Of a stretch of DNA of 64,000 nucleotides, positions 20,901-32,540 are shown in pieces (the stretch's first letter is position 1; every line of letters starts with the position of its first letter). The stretch covers positions 1,860,001-1,924,000 of the forward strand of contig MCGE01000001.1 of assembly GCA_002105175.1 (NCBI GenBank), given 5' to 3'. The translations under genes were made by a program, and so were the position numbers. The notes below the pieces were generated by a model. It searched no databases, was not told the origin of the DNA, and saw only the letters and a program-made list of their open reading frames with translations. The DNA is from Absidia repens (taxonomy: Eukaryota; Mucoromycota; Mucoromycetes; Mucorales; Cunninghamellaceae).

Positions 20901-23900
20901 TTATTCGTTTGTTTGTTTGCTTGAAGATTATTATGCAGTCGTTGCGGATATGTTTTGACATTTTGTGCAACGTTCTTGGATTTTTTGCCTTCTTCTGGTT
21001 ATTGTTCTCTTTGCTTGCACTTTTCCTTTTTACCAACTCCTTCTCTCGCCGATGTGCAATCATACCGGACGGTGGACTCTACAAAGGTATACAAAGTAAG
21101 TGATCTTTTATTATTATTTTTTTTATGTCTGTTTTGTCTTAGTCTGTACAAGATCATCTAGTAACTCATTTATATATAGATCTTACGTATACCAATCCCG
21201 AACAAAGGTGCAACAGTTACTATCACACTGAGTCGCGCCAGTTAGGTATATTCGATATCGATTCTGGATACTTGATAAGCAGTCGCAGCCTCGATGGGTA
21301 TACATGCAAATTGGGACAGGCGTGCGTGCAAAGTGCCGAAAACTTACCAGGGTGGAGCTATATCAATTACGACAACATCTTCTATTCCATGCTCAATGTT
21401 TTTACGGTGGTATCTACTGAAAACTGGACTGATCTGATGTATATGAGCCAAGATTCTGTGTCAACATTGGCGTCTAGCATTTTCTACTGCTTTTGTCTCT
21501 ATCTCATGACTTTTATCCTGGTACCGATGTTTATTGGTAGGCGAAAAAAAAAACCAACAACTTTGAGCTAGCTAGCGTTATCTTACTTTTTGTATTGTAT
21601 ACATATTTAGCTGTCATTACAACTTCATTCTCCAATTTGCGTGGAACTCTCCGACAAAGTGCCTTTGCCCGAAATCGTAAAACAAGGATTTTATTGTCGC
21701 CATCAAAAACGATGGATGGCAGTGGCAATACAAAAGACCATCAACCACGAGCGAACGACAACGAGACTGGTGGTGAAGGGGATGCAAACAACGACGACTG
21801 GGAATATGAAGGGTATCATAGGACGAGTTACACGTTCAAAAGGCGCTCTCACCGGCTGCAACGTTGGATGAATACAATGGTATCAAGTAAATGGTTTGTT
21901 CTTTTTGGAAGTACCTTAGTGGTGATCAATACGGTGACCATGGCAGTATACAGCACGACACTACCGGGAAAACAAACTCTTAAAATGTGTAAGTGCCAAA
22001 ATACAAAACAAAAAAAAAACAAACCTTCAATCCACTCACTCTCCTTTTTTAGATCTGATTGAATGTGGATTTTGTTTTGTATTTTTGATTGAAATCATGC
22101 TCAGAATATTTGGCTCTGGAAATCTGGCACGGTTCTGGCACTCGACTCATATCCTTTTTTTTTTTATATATAAATATAAATGATATTCATTTTGAAGGTG
22201 ATTGGATTTTGTGATCTATTTATTGATTGAATTCTCTATGTTACCTTGATTCCATCCTCCCCCTTTTTTTTTTCTCAAATAGCACGGAACAAAGTAGATT
22301 TTGTTATCTTGGCTGGCTCTCTTTTTAATACTCTCCTGGTACCTCGGTCTAGCAAACTACATCAGTTTTTACAAATTTTTGTGCTGGCAAGATCATATCG
22401 CCTTTTTTACTTTTTCCCTGGTGTTCTTCAGCTCTTGGTAAAGAAAAAAAAAAAAAAGAGAGAGAGGGATAGTAAAATTAATGCATTACTAAAAATTCAT
22501 TTCAATTCCGGTTGGGCGGGGGAATCTTTAGTCTGATGTTATTGGTGATGGCCAAGGGATCATCAATCTCACGTCGTTTACTTTCATTGTGCTCTTCTTG
22601 TTTAGTCCTATTGCGATGCAACTCTTTGGTGGGGACTTTCGAACTGTTGCGAGTGTGGATGATCCTGTGATGCGATTTGACAACTTTTATCAATCCTTCC
22701 TTTCTCTCTTTCAAATCATGACTGGTGAAAATTGGACGGTAAGCTACAGAAGAAAATAATAATAATAAAAAAAACACCATCGTTATGAAAGCATATTCAC
22801 GTATGTCAACTATGGTTTATCTGGATTAGGATATACTTTACGATGCAATGAAAAGCCAATCATACACTGTCGTGGCTTTTGCTGGTCTATTTATGCTCTT
22901 CTTGTACTTTGCAATTCATTGTAAGTTGAGATTATGATTACTATGAACTTTGATATGCAATCTTCTGTCGCGTTAATTGGCCCACATATTTCTATTTTGA
23001 TAGACTTGGTATTGAACCTCTTTATTGCTGTTATTATGGAAAATTTTGACCTGGATGAAGACGAAATCAGACAAATTCAAATCAAGAAGTATATCCGACA
23101 ACATCGGTGGCAACCTGAATATTTTCAGCTGGATATCATCAGCAGGTAAAACGGGTGAGGGTGGAATACCAAGCAGTGGATGCAAAAGGTTGACCCTCTC
23201 TCCTTTTTTTTTTTTTTTTTTTTTTTGATGGACTCGATTATGGTTAGATTTCTTTTACCAGTGTTTGTCAAACAAGACCAGCGGCGACTGAAGGTTGGCG
23301 ATTTGCCTCAATCATTGGTAGCTACCGTTACAAAAACCGAATTTCAAGATTTTCTGGTGGAAGAAGATGAACAAGAACTTCAACGCTCGTACTCTCATCA
23401 ATCAACCAGGTCAAATTCTTTAGGCCGACGGAAATCATTGCGGCGCACCGTGTCCAATGCGTAAGTAGTAAAGGACTAGATTAGCATAACCAACAGTTAT
23501 TTAAAAGCTACGGTTTTTATTATATATCTATATAGATCTGTTATTAGTACTCAAACGCTGGCCCCCGGTGATATATTTGTGAATCAAGTGCCCTCTGATC
23601 AGCCTGTCAAATATGGTGATGAATATGAATTGAATGTGGCCAAAGAAAATAAAGATGTGGTGCTCGAAAACATGAATCTATTCCGAAGCATGGTACTTCT
23701 CAAGTCTAACAACCCGATCCGTCAATGGACAGCAAAAGCAACAAGTCATCGAACCTACACCGCCATGATGATGGCCCTGCTATGCCTTAGTTTGGTGATG
23801 GCCATCTACACTGACAGCCAATTCAGAACACTTCACTCCGGCGCAACACTTGTTATGGAATATATACAAATTGGTTTATTGGTCATCTTCTTTTTGGATA

Positions 23901-26900
23901 TCCTGGTGCGAATGGTCAACAGCGGTATTATTATGCTTCCCGAATCCTATCTAAGAAATATATGGAATGTATTGGATTTTATGTCTCTTATTGCTCAGGT
24001 GGTGGTGATGTTATTTTGGAAACACGATGTTGTTGAAGGTGCAAGTATTCTTCGATGTTTGCGGACTTTGCGTAGCATGCATTTGGTGCACTATATTCAA
24101 GGTATGCGGGTGATCTTCCTTGATATCATGTACGGATTACCCAAGCTCATGGATGCTGTTACTTTGAATATTATCGTTTTTCTTCCTTTTGCTATCTATG
24201 GGTGCTTTATTTTTGCTGGTAGATTCTCTCTTTGCAATGACAGTGATGTGACCAACATGAACGGCTGCGCCGGTGAATATTCTTCTTCGGAGGATGACAA
24301 TCAAGGCATTTTTTTACCACGGGTCTGGCGTAATCCTTACGATTATTCATTTGATACTTTTGACAAGGCTCTTCTTCATCTGTTTGAATGTGCATCCGGT
24401 GAAGGCTGGGTAAGTACAAGAAAAAAAGTGGCAATAGTGTCTTGTCTTTCTATCACTCACTGATTCATATTTTGGTTGCCCTATAAAGATATTGTCTTTA
24501 TTCACAGCTATGAGTGTTGCTCCCACCATGAATGAACAGCCGAAATTTGACTGGTTCTCTTCATCTGTTTGGTACTCCCTTTATTACATTGTATTTATGT
24601 TTGTGGCTTCTCTTTGCACGATCCAACTTTTTATTGGTGTAAGTAATCTAATCATTGGCATGCGGAAAAACAAAAGGTTTCGGGTTACATACTGACCAAT
24701 ATTGCATTATTATCATTATATTTTTTTGACAGGTATTTTTGGAAGCTTTCAAACAAAGAAGTGGAATCTCTTCATTAACAAACGCACAAAGACAATTTCA
24801 AGACTTACAGCGGCAATTATCATTGATCAAACCTTCAAGAAATGCGGAGCGACCTGATGGATATATCCGAGCTATGTGCTATGATCTCGTTATTGACAGG
24901 CGTGGCAAGTTTGCTCAAATCATGGCCTTTGTATCTATGGCCAATATCGGTACGTAAAGAAAAAAAAAATTGGTAATGGTATATTTTGCAGTTATAACCT
25001 ATTCATTGACTTATTATCTTTGTCACGCTATAGTGGTATTTGCTTCACGATTTTTACACCAACCATCATGGATGAGCAATCTTCAAGGTACGTTTTTCGC
25101 TGGATGAATTAGTTATGTAATAATCTAACTTCTTTTCCTTTACTAGAACGCCTGTATCATGGACTACTGTTCATTTACACTTTAGAAATTTTTATCAAGG
25201 TGCTTGGGCTTGGTCCAAACAAGGTAAAGTGGGGAACGAATAAAAGTACATCTCAATAAAAAATGGATGCTGAAAGTTGTTACTGTTTTTGATTTTTTAT
25301 AGATGACTTCTTCAAGGTGGAATATATACGACATTACCATTGTGACATGGGGTAATATATCACCATAAAAAAAGAATCATCGCTAACTATTTTTTAATTA
25401 TAGCGATTGTTACTAGTATTTTAAAGGTGCTACTATATGAATCGGTAATATAGGGGGAGGGGGAACTGAAGGGGGGGGTCAAAAATGATGATGAAGGGGT
25501 GCTTACTAATGCTTAAATATACATAATTAGTTTACTTTGGAGGTGATGTTTGACCTTGCTCAAATTGGGATTGCATTTAGGCTGGCGCAAAGAATCGACT
25601 CATTGGATACGCTACTTAGAGCAACACAGTAAGTGAAAACAGAAAACTCGATACTATTTTGCATGATTTCTAATCTTTATATTAAATATAGAAAAGCGCT
25701 TCCATCTATTGGATATGTCACTGGCGCTTTTGTGCTGGTAATGCTATGTTTTGCTGTCATATTTCAAGAATTATTTGACTGGACTAGATATGGGCCTTAT
25801 GGACATCACAATGCGAACTTTCGATCATTACCGACAGCTCTTCTGACACTCTTCAGGATCACCACTGGAGAAAACTGGGTAAATAGTAAATAAGAAAAAA
25901 AAAAAAAAAAAAAGATCAACTAAAATTGATCCGATAATTATTTCGTTTAGGACTTTATGATGCATGATTATGCAGTGCAGCCTCCATATTGTGTTCAAGG
26001 GAAAGATTGTGGATCTCCGATTGCCGCATATACTCTCTTCATTATTTTCTATGTGGTGTGCACCTATATTTTCGTCAATTTATTTACTGTGGTAAGACTA
26101 AATATTATTAATAATGAATTGGACGACGCTGGCTCACTCATTTCTGTATTGTAGGTCGTAATCAACAACTTCTCTTTTACATTCGATAAACGAAACAAAT
26201 TCACCTTGCTTACTCGGACGGATCTTAGACAGTAAGTTTTATTTGTCATGAATAAAATATTTTGGCGGGCATCTACTCACACATTATTCACTACTCAGCT
26301 ACAAGAACGCATGGGAAGAATACGATCCAAAGGCAACCGGATTTATACAAAAGGACGATGTACCTGGGTTTTTGCGGGTAGGTATTTCTTATATGTGTGT
26401 TATTTAGCAGGGTCATATTTGGTCCACTTTCGACTCACCGTCTTATTTATTTTGAATACAGAGTCTTCAAGGTACCTTGTCAATGCGGATCTATAAGAAA
26501 TCCCATAATCTGGCGACTCTACTAAAGGCTAGCGATCAAATGGATGCAGACGTCACTCACCTAGCATCTGTCCCTCTGTCCTCTTCAAGATTACAAAATC
26601 AATTTGCCTCCAACAATATTCTGGGCGAGAGGTATTACAACTACTATGAAGTCAACAAGAAGCTGTCCACCATGGACATTCCTACAGTTCGTACAAACAA
26701 AGAAGAATACAACCGTGTTTATCAGGTATCAAAAAAACAAGTAACAAAAAAAAAGAGGAAAATACTTACATTTTTTTATATCCAAATAGGAAATTCAATT
26801 ACTGACAACATCAAGAGGAATTGCTTTTCATGAAATGCTTCAAATTCTGGCACTTAGATTGGTTGATCCGACGAAAGCGCTCACGTAAGTTGATATACAT

Positions 26901-27970
26901 ATATATATATGTTGATTCATGATCTTAAATGGTGATGGTTAAATTCTACTTCCGATATTTGCTAGGTTTGTTGGATTTGTGGAATGGTCTCGTCAACAGG
27001 AAGTCATTAGGAAAAAGTTAGCAACTGAAAAGGCAACGAATGCTGTCAATATGCTGATACAACGTCGACATTACATTAAAGAACGGAAACAAATGCGCAA
27101 CGATCAAATGATGGATATGAGCTTATATGCTGACTGGCCATCCCCATCCAGTGGTGTGTCTTCGACAGGATCTACTGATTACGAACTACAACGGCATTCA
27201 TCTGTGGTTATTGATGCACCAAGCGGTGGATTTCCATTTGGAGGTGATCAGTCAATATCAGCGTCAAATTTGAATAGTGTATCCAGCCCTGGGCATAGTC
27301 GACAGCAATCATCAACATCACTTCATTCCGGATCACCAGTTCCGGAAATTATTGTTGATCAGCCGGCCACACAACAGCAGCAACACTTGGCACCGTCTCA
27401 TGTTGCACCAAACACTATGCTACACCCATCTCCTTTAGCGACTACCACTAGTTCTCCTGGAAACTCAAATTCGCCAAAATTGCAACCACATCCTCTTGTC
27501 CATCCCACTTCACCATTACGTATACAAGACACGTCACCACTACAGCCAATTCCTGATCGTGAACCTAGATCGCTGAATTCACCGGTATCATCATCTGACC
27601 CACATCGTCCATCTCAAAACTTTGAACTGTCGGATAGATTATGGAGAGATATGATTCACCAAAATTGGCAACCTGAAACGGATACGGAACATGCAATCAA
27701 AAAAGAGGATGGTGGTGTCGATACATTTACGGTCTTCTATGCCTTGGACTCTACCATGGAGGATATGGAATTGCCTGATGTGAATGAAATTGTAGGTCAA
27801 CTGGAACACAATACTTGGTCAGGTAAATTAAAAAGTTCTCCCTCCCTCACAACCGTATATTGGAATTAACTAACTGACTTTTTTTTTTTTTTCTTCTTCT
27901 TCTTCTTCTTCTTCGGATAGATCTACTACGGCAAGAATCCTCGGATAGATCTCAAGAATGGAAGACATAG
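17991..27970 (+). CDS. CCH1: Voltage-gated calcium channel alpha-1 subunit, Cch1-like
   Basis: Twenty-eight exons give about 2,586 aa with the four-repeat layout of Cch1/Cav channels, the plasma-membrane Ca2+ entry pathway that works with Mid1 in fungi. Exons: 17991-19708, 19797-19937, 20009-20795, 20927-21095, 21180-21536, 21611-21988, 22053-22148, 22286-22437, 22532-22738, 22830-22920, 23004-23145, 23248-23460, 23536-24409, 24489-24638, 24733-24949, 25034-25087, 25147-25223, 25303-25351, 25404-25444, 25531-25628, 25692-25878, 25951-26091, 26155-26231, 26299-26377, 26462-26725, 26790-26884, 26966-27822, 27921-27970. The four pore loops carry acidic residues: STENW (about residue 1021), TGENW (1333), SGEGW (1773) and TGENW (2064). 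After the fourth S6 the EF-hand-like region WEEYDPKATGFI follows. N- and C-terminal tails are long, Ser/Gln/Asn-rich and probably cytosolic. The intron at 22149-22285 has no GT; see findings. Confidence 0.93.
22149..22285 (+). other. Candidate U12-type AT-AC intron in the channel gene
   Basis: The intron starts ATATCCTTTT, the hallmark 5' splice site of minor-spliceosome introns, and can end at CAAATAGCAC with terminal AC. Using these ends joins C|GG (Arg) in phase and the complete gene model becomes a multiple of three. No GT donor in this interval restores the frame. A branch-site-like TTACCTTGATT lies at 22241-22251, further from the 3' end than is usual. An AT-AG alternative using the AG at 22281-22282 would also be in frame. 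Confidence 0.7.
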
Positions 27971-28429
27971 CTGTAGATTATTTTTAATTATAGTTATAGT
28001 TTACTTGTATAAAGAATATTTATAATTTGATCATTGATGAAAATAAACTGGACGACGTTACTTTTTTTTTTTTATTTTATTTCCCCAATAGCTGTTTTTT
28101 TTTTTTTTTTTTTTTTTTTGGATGAAGCGGGGGGTTTGCATGTTATTGATGAAAACGGGTGTGATACATGGGCGACGAAAGAGGTTTTATTTACTAGTAT
28201 ATGTTATAAACGCTCTGACACTCTGTTGTAGCATAGATTTACTGAGTGATATTCTATTTTCTTATTACGATTGGTTGCTGGATCCGCAGTGCTTCAGTTT
28301 ATGCCATCCTTGCAGTCTCAATAAAAATAGTGTTCATGAAATTGATCTTGGATTAGTGTTGCAAAGGGCAATAAAGGAGGTTATTTGGAAAAGGCAATAC
28401 AAACATGCATGGTGAAGAGCGTTTCCTTT
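27971..28429. other. 3' flank of the channel gene
   Basis: AT-rich spacer with poly-T tracts at 28061-28071 and 28097-28119. ORFs at 28034-28231 and 28122-28415 run through these tracts and show no domain. No gene supported. Confidence 0.5.
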
Positions 28430-28700
28430 TTTTATTTGGATTTATGATTTAGACTTCATTTTGGAAATTAGTGTCATGGAGCCCTTGATTAGCTTAGTTT
28501 AGTGTTAGTCTTCGCGATTTATATCTATAATTTGATAAAAAGTATTTTGTCTTTTTACCATTCGCCTCCTATGCGGTTTGATTGTCATATCAAATAAGTA
28601 TATGCATTCAAAATACAACAGTTCTAGCATTAGTGTGTGTAGTTGAGACGACTCTGGAGGTATGGTCTAGATTGATTGATTTAAAAAGAATAGGACCGCT
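28430..28700 (-). repeat. Dispersed repeat, degraded inverted fragment G
   Basis: On the minus strand it resembles the middle of the repeat family: AAAAAGACAAAATACTTTTT near 28540, ACACTAAACTAAGCTAATC near 28495, and CCAAAATGAAGTCTAAATC near 28455. It lacks the CACGTGGG block and most of the core, so it is an older or truncated copy. Confidence 0.5.
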
Positions 28701-28959
28701 TCTCATATTAAGCGACCTAGAAATGTTATTTAGTGGCTAGGCGTCAAGGGGATGGGGAATTAGTCATACATTATTTAATAAGTAGTGTAAAATGTTTTAT
28801 ATCGGCGGCGATACGCATAGCGCGACCAAGATTTACTTATATCCTTAGACGAACAAGGAATATAGCTATATTAGAGAGTGCGTGATTTAAGACCGTTAAT
28901 CGGGTCCAGGGGGGGGAGGCACGATGTAAAAAATACTCATAGTTGGTGAATGAGAAAAA
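28701..28959. other. Non-coding spacer
   Basis: Short AT-rich stretch with a G-run (28910-28917). No ORF or recognisable element. Confidence 0.4.
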
Positions 28960-29530
28960 AAAAGCCTTTCGTAAACACTCACAACGCAGCTACAATAACA
29001 ATATTGTTTGCTGTACGATGGGCCAGAGGATGGTTAATAAATAAGTATATTTTATTGAGGCATATTGATAGATACTAAAACAAAAAACAAAGAGTTCATT
29101 GTAACAAGAGATCTAACGGAGGTAGATTGAGAGAGAGACTAATGGGTCATTTTTCATTTAAGCAATTAAAAAGAGATATGTTTTATTCATACACAGATAC
29201 AGACGATCAGATTATGTACAAGCTAACACTAAGCTAAGCTAATGAAGTCTCCAAATGGCCAACTACTGGTGTGCCTTCAAATCCTACATCCAAAATGAAA
29301 GAGTTTCCCCATGCATCTTGTAATCCCTTCTCTGAAATCGCTTCTAAACTAGTCCTAACACTAATCTAAGTCGCACATAATCCATGATTGTAACAATTGT
29401 GAACGAAAAAAGAAGAAGGAAAAAAAAAAAAAAAGGAAAGAGAGATAGAGAGCGGGAGCGGAAAAAAATTGGGAGTAAATAAAAAATTCACGTGGGCGGG
29501 ATTAGAAACGTGTCTCCTGCTATGAATTTT
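28960..29530 (+). repeat. Dispersed non-coding repeat, copy C
   Basis: Shares with the other copies CAGCTACAATAACAATATTG near 28987, TATTTTATTGAGGCATATTG near 29048, AGAGAGACTAATGGGTCATT near 29132, TATGTTTTATTCATACACAG near 29178, AACACTAAGCTAAGCTAATG near 29224, the core TTCCCCATGCATCTTGTAAT near 29305, CTTCTAAACTAGTCCTAACA near 29341 and TTCACGTGGGCGGGATTAGA near 29488. No coding capacity. Confidence 0.75.
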
Positions 29531-29736
29531 CTTGTTGTGGATACAGAAAAGGGAGCCCCAGTATAATTTTTTTTATTTAGGATGCAGTAAGTAAATATAA
29601 ATATAAACATAAATAGCTAGAAGTATAAAAAAGAGGAAGACTATATTTAACTCTGGATCTCTTGTCAAAAGTATGATATACGTTGTGATGTGGGAATAAA
29701 CCAAGTAAGACATAAAAAGTAAGGAGTGGCTATCAA
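29531..29736. other. 3' flank of the Pex22 gene
   Basis: Short AT-rich interval between repeat copy C and the Pex22 stop codon, with AAATATAAATATAAACATAAAT-like words. Nothing else seen. Confidence 0.4.
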
Positions 29737-30561
29737 CTACTGGTCTATAAAAAATCCAACTTCACGGGCTAAAGAAGAATCCAATAGGGAGTCTGTCAAT
29801 TCTAACCCATCAGTTAACATTCCTTGATCCTTGTGATCTATGTTGGCTTCGATGAATGATGCACGACGTCGGCGCGTAGTAACCCACACAATTTTATCCA
29901 CCGAGGATTGCAGTCCACGAATAATATTGCCTCCGTCAGTCAGTTCACACCCACCTTCCACATGAATTGCTGGGCACAGGCTGCTTTGAACTATCTGTAT
30001 TTTCGTCATTTCATCTTGACAATAAATAATTCGTGATTTGTTTAAAAGAGGTGTTGTTTTTGTTGACGATGATGACAATGCTATAGATAGTGAACCAATG
30101 ATGGGTGCAAGAAGGTGCTGGATTTGGTTGTGTTCATCATCGTTGTTTGTGTGTATAATTAAATAAACTTCGTATTTTTTGCATAAGCGAGACAATAGAA
30201 GAATAGCAGATTCGACGAAGGCGTGGTTCGTGACGGTAATATCCTGAGAAGGATTCCAAAGAATAGTCTAAAAAAGGCAGTCAGGTTGTTCAGCATTATT
30301 TCTCTTCCCTCATATAACAGATAAAATAAAATAAAAAACTTACATTTTTTAAAGAAATGGTCAATTTTTTCTTTTGTTTCAATTCTGAGATTGCGGCAAT
30401 GGCACAATCAATCAGTCGCAGTCCCCACCATTTTCCTAATCTTAACTGTGCTGATCCAGTATGTGTGTAAGGAGATGAAAGGGATGTGCTCTATCGACAT
30501 TGGGTGGATTAAAACGGAAAATGAGGCATATGTGTCTATATAGGATACATAGAGGTGGTGG

Positions 30562-30602
<41 letters not shown>

Positions 30603-30866
30603 TATTACCGTGTCTTGCTGGATGTTCACTAAGACACTACTTGTCCTTTTCAAAGCCTTATTCAGCGCCACTGTTTCTGATGAAGAGGTTTTCGAGTCAT
30701 CCTTTTTAATGAATTGACCTATGGGTAGTGGAAAACGTCGACATATAAGAATAACAAAGTTGACGATCGCTATAGCTACGCACGAGAAACCAAGAAGACG
30801 AAGAAACCAGGTCGGTAATAAGCGTCGGGCCATTTTTGTCACCTGCAGTCGTAGTAATGCGGTCAT
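29737..30866 (-). CDS. PEX22: Peroxisome assembly protein Pex22-like
   Basis: Three exons (30609-30866, 30344-30445, 29737-30267) give 296 aa. The N-terminus has one membrane segment, LLGFSCVAIAIVNFVILIC (about residues 18-38), then a short linker and a soluble domain with LTISLKN-TILWNP (across an intron), HAFVESAILLLSRLCKKYEV, RIIYCQDEMTKIQIVQSSLC, PAIHVEGG and DKIVWVTTRRR. This order fits the Pex22 family, whose members anchor the ubiquitin-conjugating enzyme Pex4 at the peroxisome membrane and allow recycling of the import receptor Pex5. The start at 30866 (MTALLRLQ) is preferred because it places the anchor close to the N-terminus; the frame stays open to 30947. A long poly-T/A tract (about 30563-30600) lies directly after the first exon's donor. 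Confidence 0.75.
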
Positions 30867-31699
30867 GATAAATACAAAAGATCTATTAGGAAGAAAAAGG
30901 GAAGGGGGGGAGAGAATCAGCAAAAGCGACCACGAAGTATCTGACACTCAATATCCGGTCCTAACTGACATATGAAGGAGATTTATGGAAATTAAAAGGT
31001 TTTATCATAATCAGCTGGCACACCTTTTGGTAAAAATGTAAAATAATATTTCTCTATTTATACATTTTAATAAAGGTGAGCAGATTTTTGGTAATTATCG
31101 TTTACTCAAACTACCGTTTGTGCAAATGGAATCATTGCATTGATGTTTAGTGCCTCGCACGTTTTAATATTCGAACTCAGATAAATGCAGATCGAAAAGG
31201 GAACATTGAACGGTAGAATACCGGCACGGAGAAACCGGAAATGAACTTCTTTATGGGCGGCAGAAGCTTAAATCAACACTACGACAAAGGGATCCATTAC
31301 ACTCGAACTCGACATTAAGCGATCTTGAGTGGCGGATGACCTCTGAAGTAATAATCAAGAAATTCCCCGACATTTTTTGGGACAGTGATCTAATGGACAC
31401 TAATTATTTTGATCAAAATTGGTCATCAAGGTGTCTTGAATAGTCGGATCCTAGTTCAAAACAATTTTACACTGAATTTAAACTTTTAATTTTGGGGTTA
31501 CCGTTATTATACAACATGTAGAAGAATAAATATAATAGAATTAGATATCAATATAAAGCTGGATATATACAGTATGCTTAATCTTGCAAGGCCACACAGG
31601 CAGTATTGCCTTAGATGACAGAGCAGGAACAGCGCCATCCTTAATATGAAATAAATTAGACCTGCTAGTCAGTCGTTAGAGAATAGGAGTTACTTATTG
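30867..31699. other. Pex22 promoter and non-coding spacer
   Basis: Upstream of Pex22. Unstructured AT-rich sequence with no ORF of interest. The word AGAGCAGGAACAGCGCCATC near 31620 resembles AGAGCAGGAATAGAGCCACG near 54537 and both lie upstream of repeat copies (D and F), so the repeat family may extend this far in some copies. Confidence 0.45.
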
Positions 31700-32540
31700 C
31701 GGCAATAAAACCTGTTGGACCACTGAAAAAAAAGAGTTTTTTCTGCTATGACAGAGCACCAGCTAGAAAGTAGTCATAATGGGTGAACTTGAAAGCGAGT
31801 GTTTGTAGGACTCTACAAAACAGCTATAATTGCAACATTTTTGACTATATAATAGTTTATAAAAGGTAGATTTTATTAATCATATTGGTAGATGCTATAA
31901 CTAAAGACGAGAAGTTCATTGTAACAAAGGATTGAATGGAGGGATCTGTTGGAGGTAGCATGAGGGAGACTATTGTTGGGATCTGAAGAATGATCAACAC
32001 TAATCTAAAGAGACAATTGTGCAAAGGTATCATAATACATTTTACAAGGCAGGCAAGACATGAGAAAGACTATAAATGAATATCTTTTATTGAAACACAA
32101 CAATGTCAACACTATTCTAAAGGACGATGGTAGTAAAAAGAGATTTACTACACAAGACATGAGAGACACTAACGGGACATTTTTCATGGAAGCAGGCAAA
32201 AATAGACACATTTTATTCAGATGTAGATACAAATTAAGGACAAGCTAACACTAAACAAAGCTAATGAAGATTCCTAAAAGCCACACTAATGGTGGTCCCA
32301 AATCCTAAATCCAAAATGAAAGAGTTTCCCCATGCATCTTGTAATCCCTGAGCTGAAAACCCTTCTAAACTAGTCCTGAAACTAACCTAAGTCCAACATA
32401 ATGCCATAGAGGCCGCAAATGTGAAGAATCAAGAAAAAAAAAAAAAAAAAAAAGAGAGAACGCGGGAAGCGAATAATGAAAGTAAATAAATAAAAATTCC
32501 ACGTGGGCGGGATCTGAAATGTTTTTTTTTTCGAGCGTCT
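31700..32540 (+). repeat. Dispersed non-coding repeat, copy D (long copy)
   Basis: One of the most complete copies. Blocks in order: AGCTAGAAAGTAGTCATAAT near 31763, ACAGCTATAATTGCAACATT near 31821, AGTTCATTGTAACAAAGGAT near 31913, ATTGAATGGAGGGATCTGTTG, a tandem-like GAGACTAT.../GAGACACTAACGGGACATTT near 32162, ACACATTTTATTCAGATGTA near 32206, CTAACACTAAACAAAGCTAA near 32244, the core TTCCCCATGCATCTTGTAAT near 32325, CCTTCTAAACTAGTCCTGAA near 32361 and CCACGTGGGCGGGATCTGAA near 32499. Short ORFs within (32005-32248) are not conserved between copies. Confidence 0.78.

Noticed and set aside
32005..32248. ORFs inside repeat copy D
   Set aside because: Not conserved in the other repeat copies, so no evidence that the element encodes a protein.
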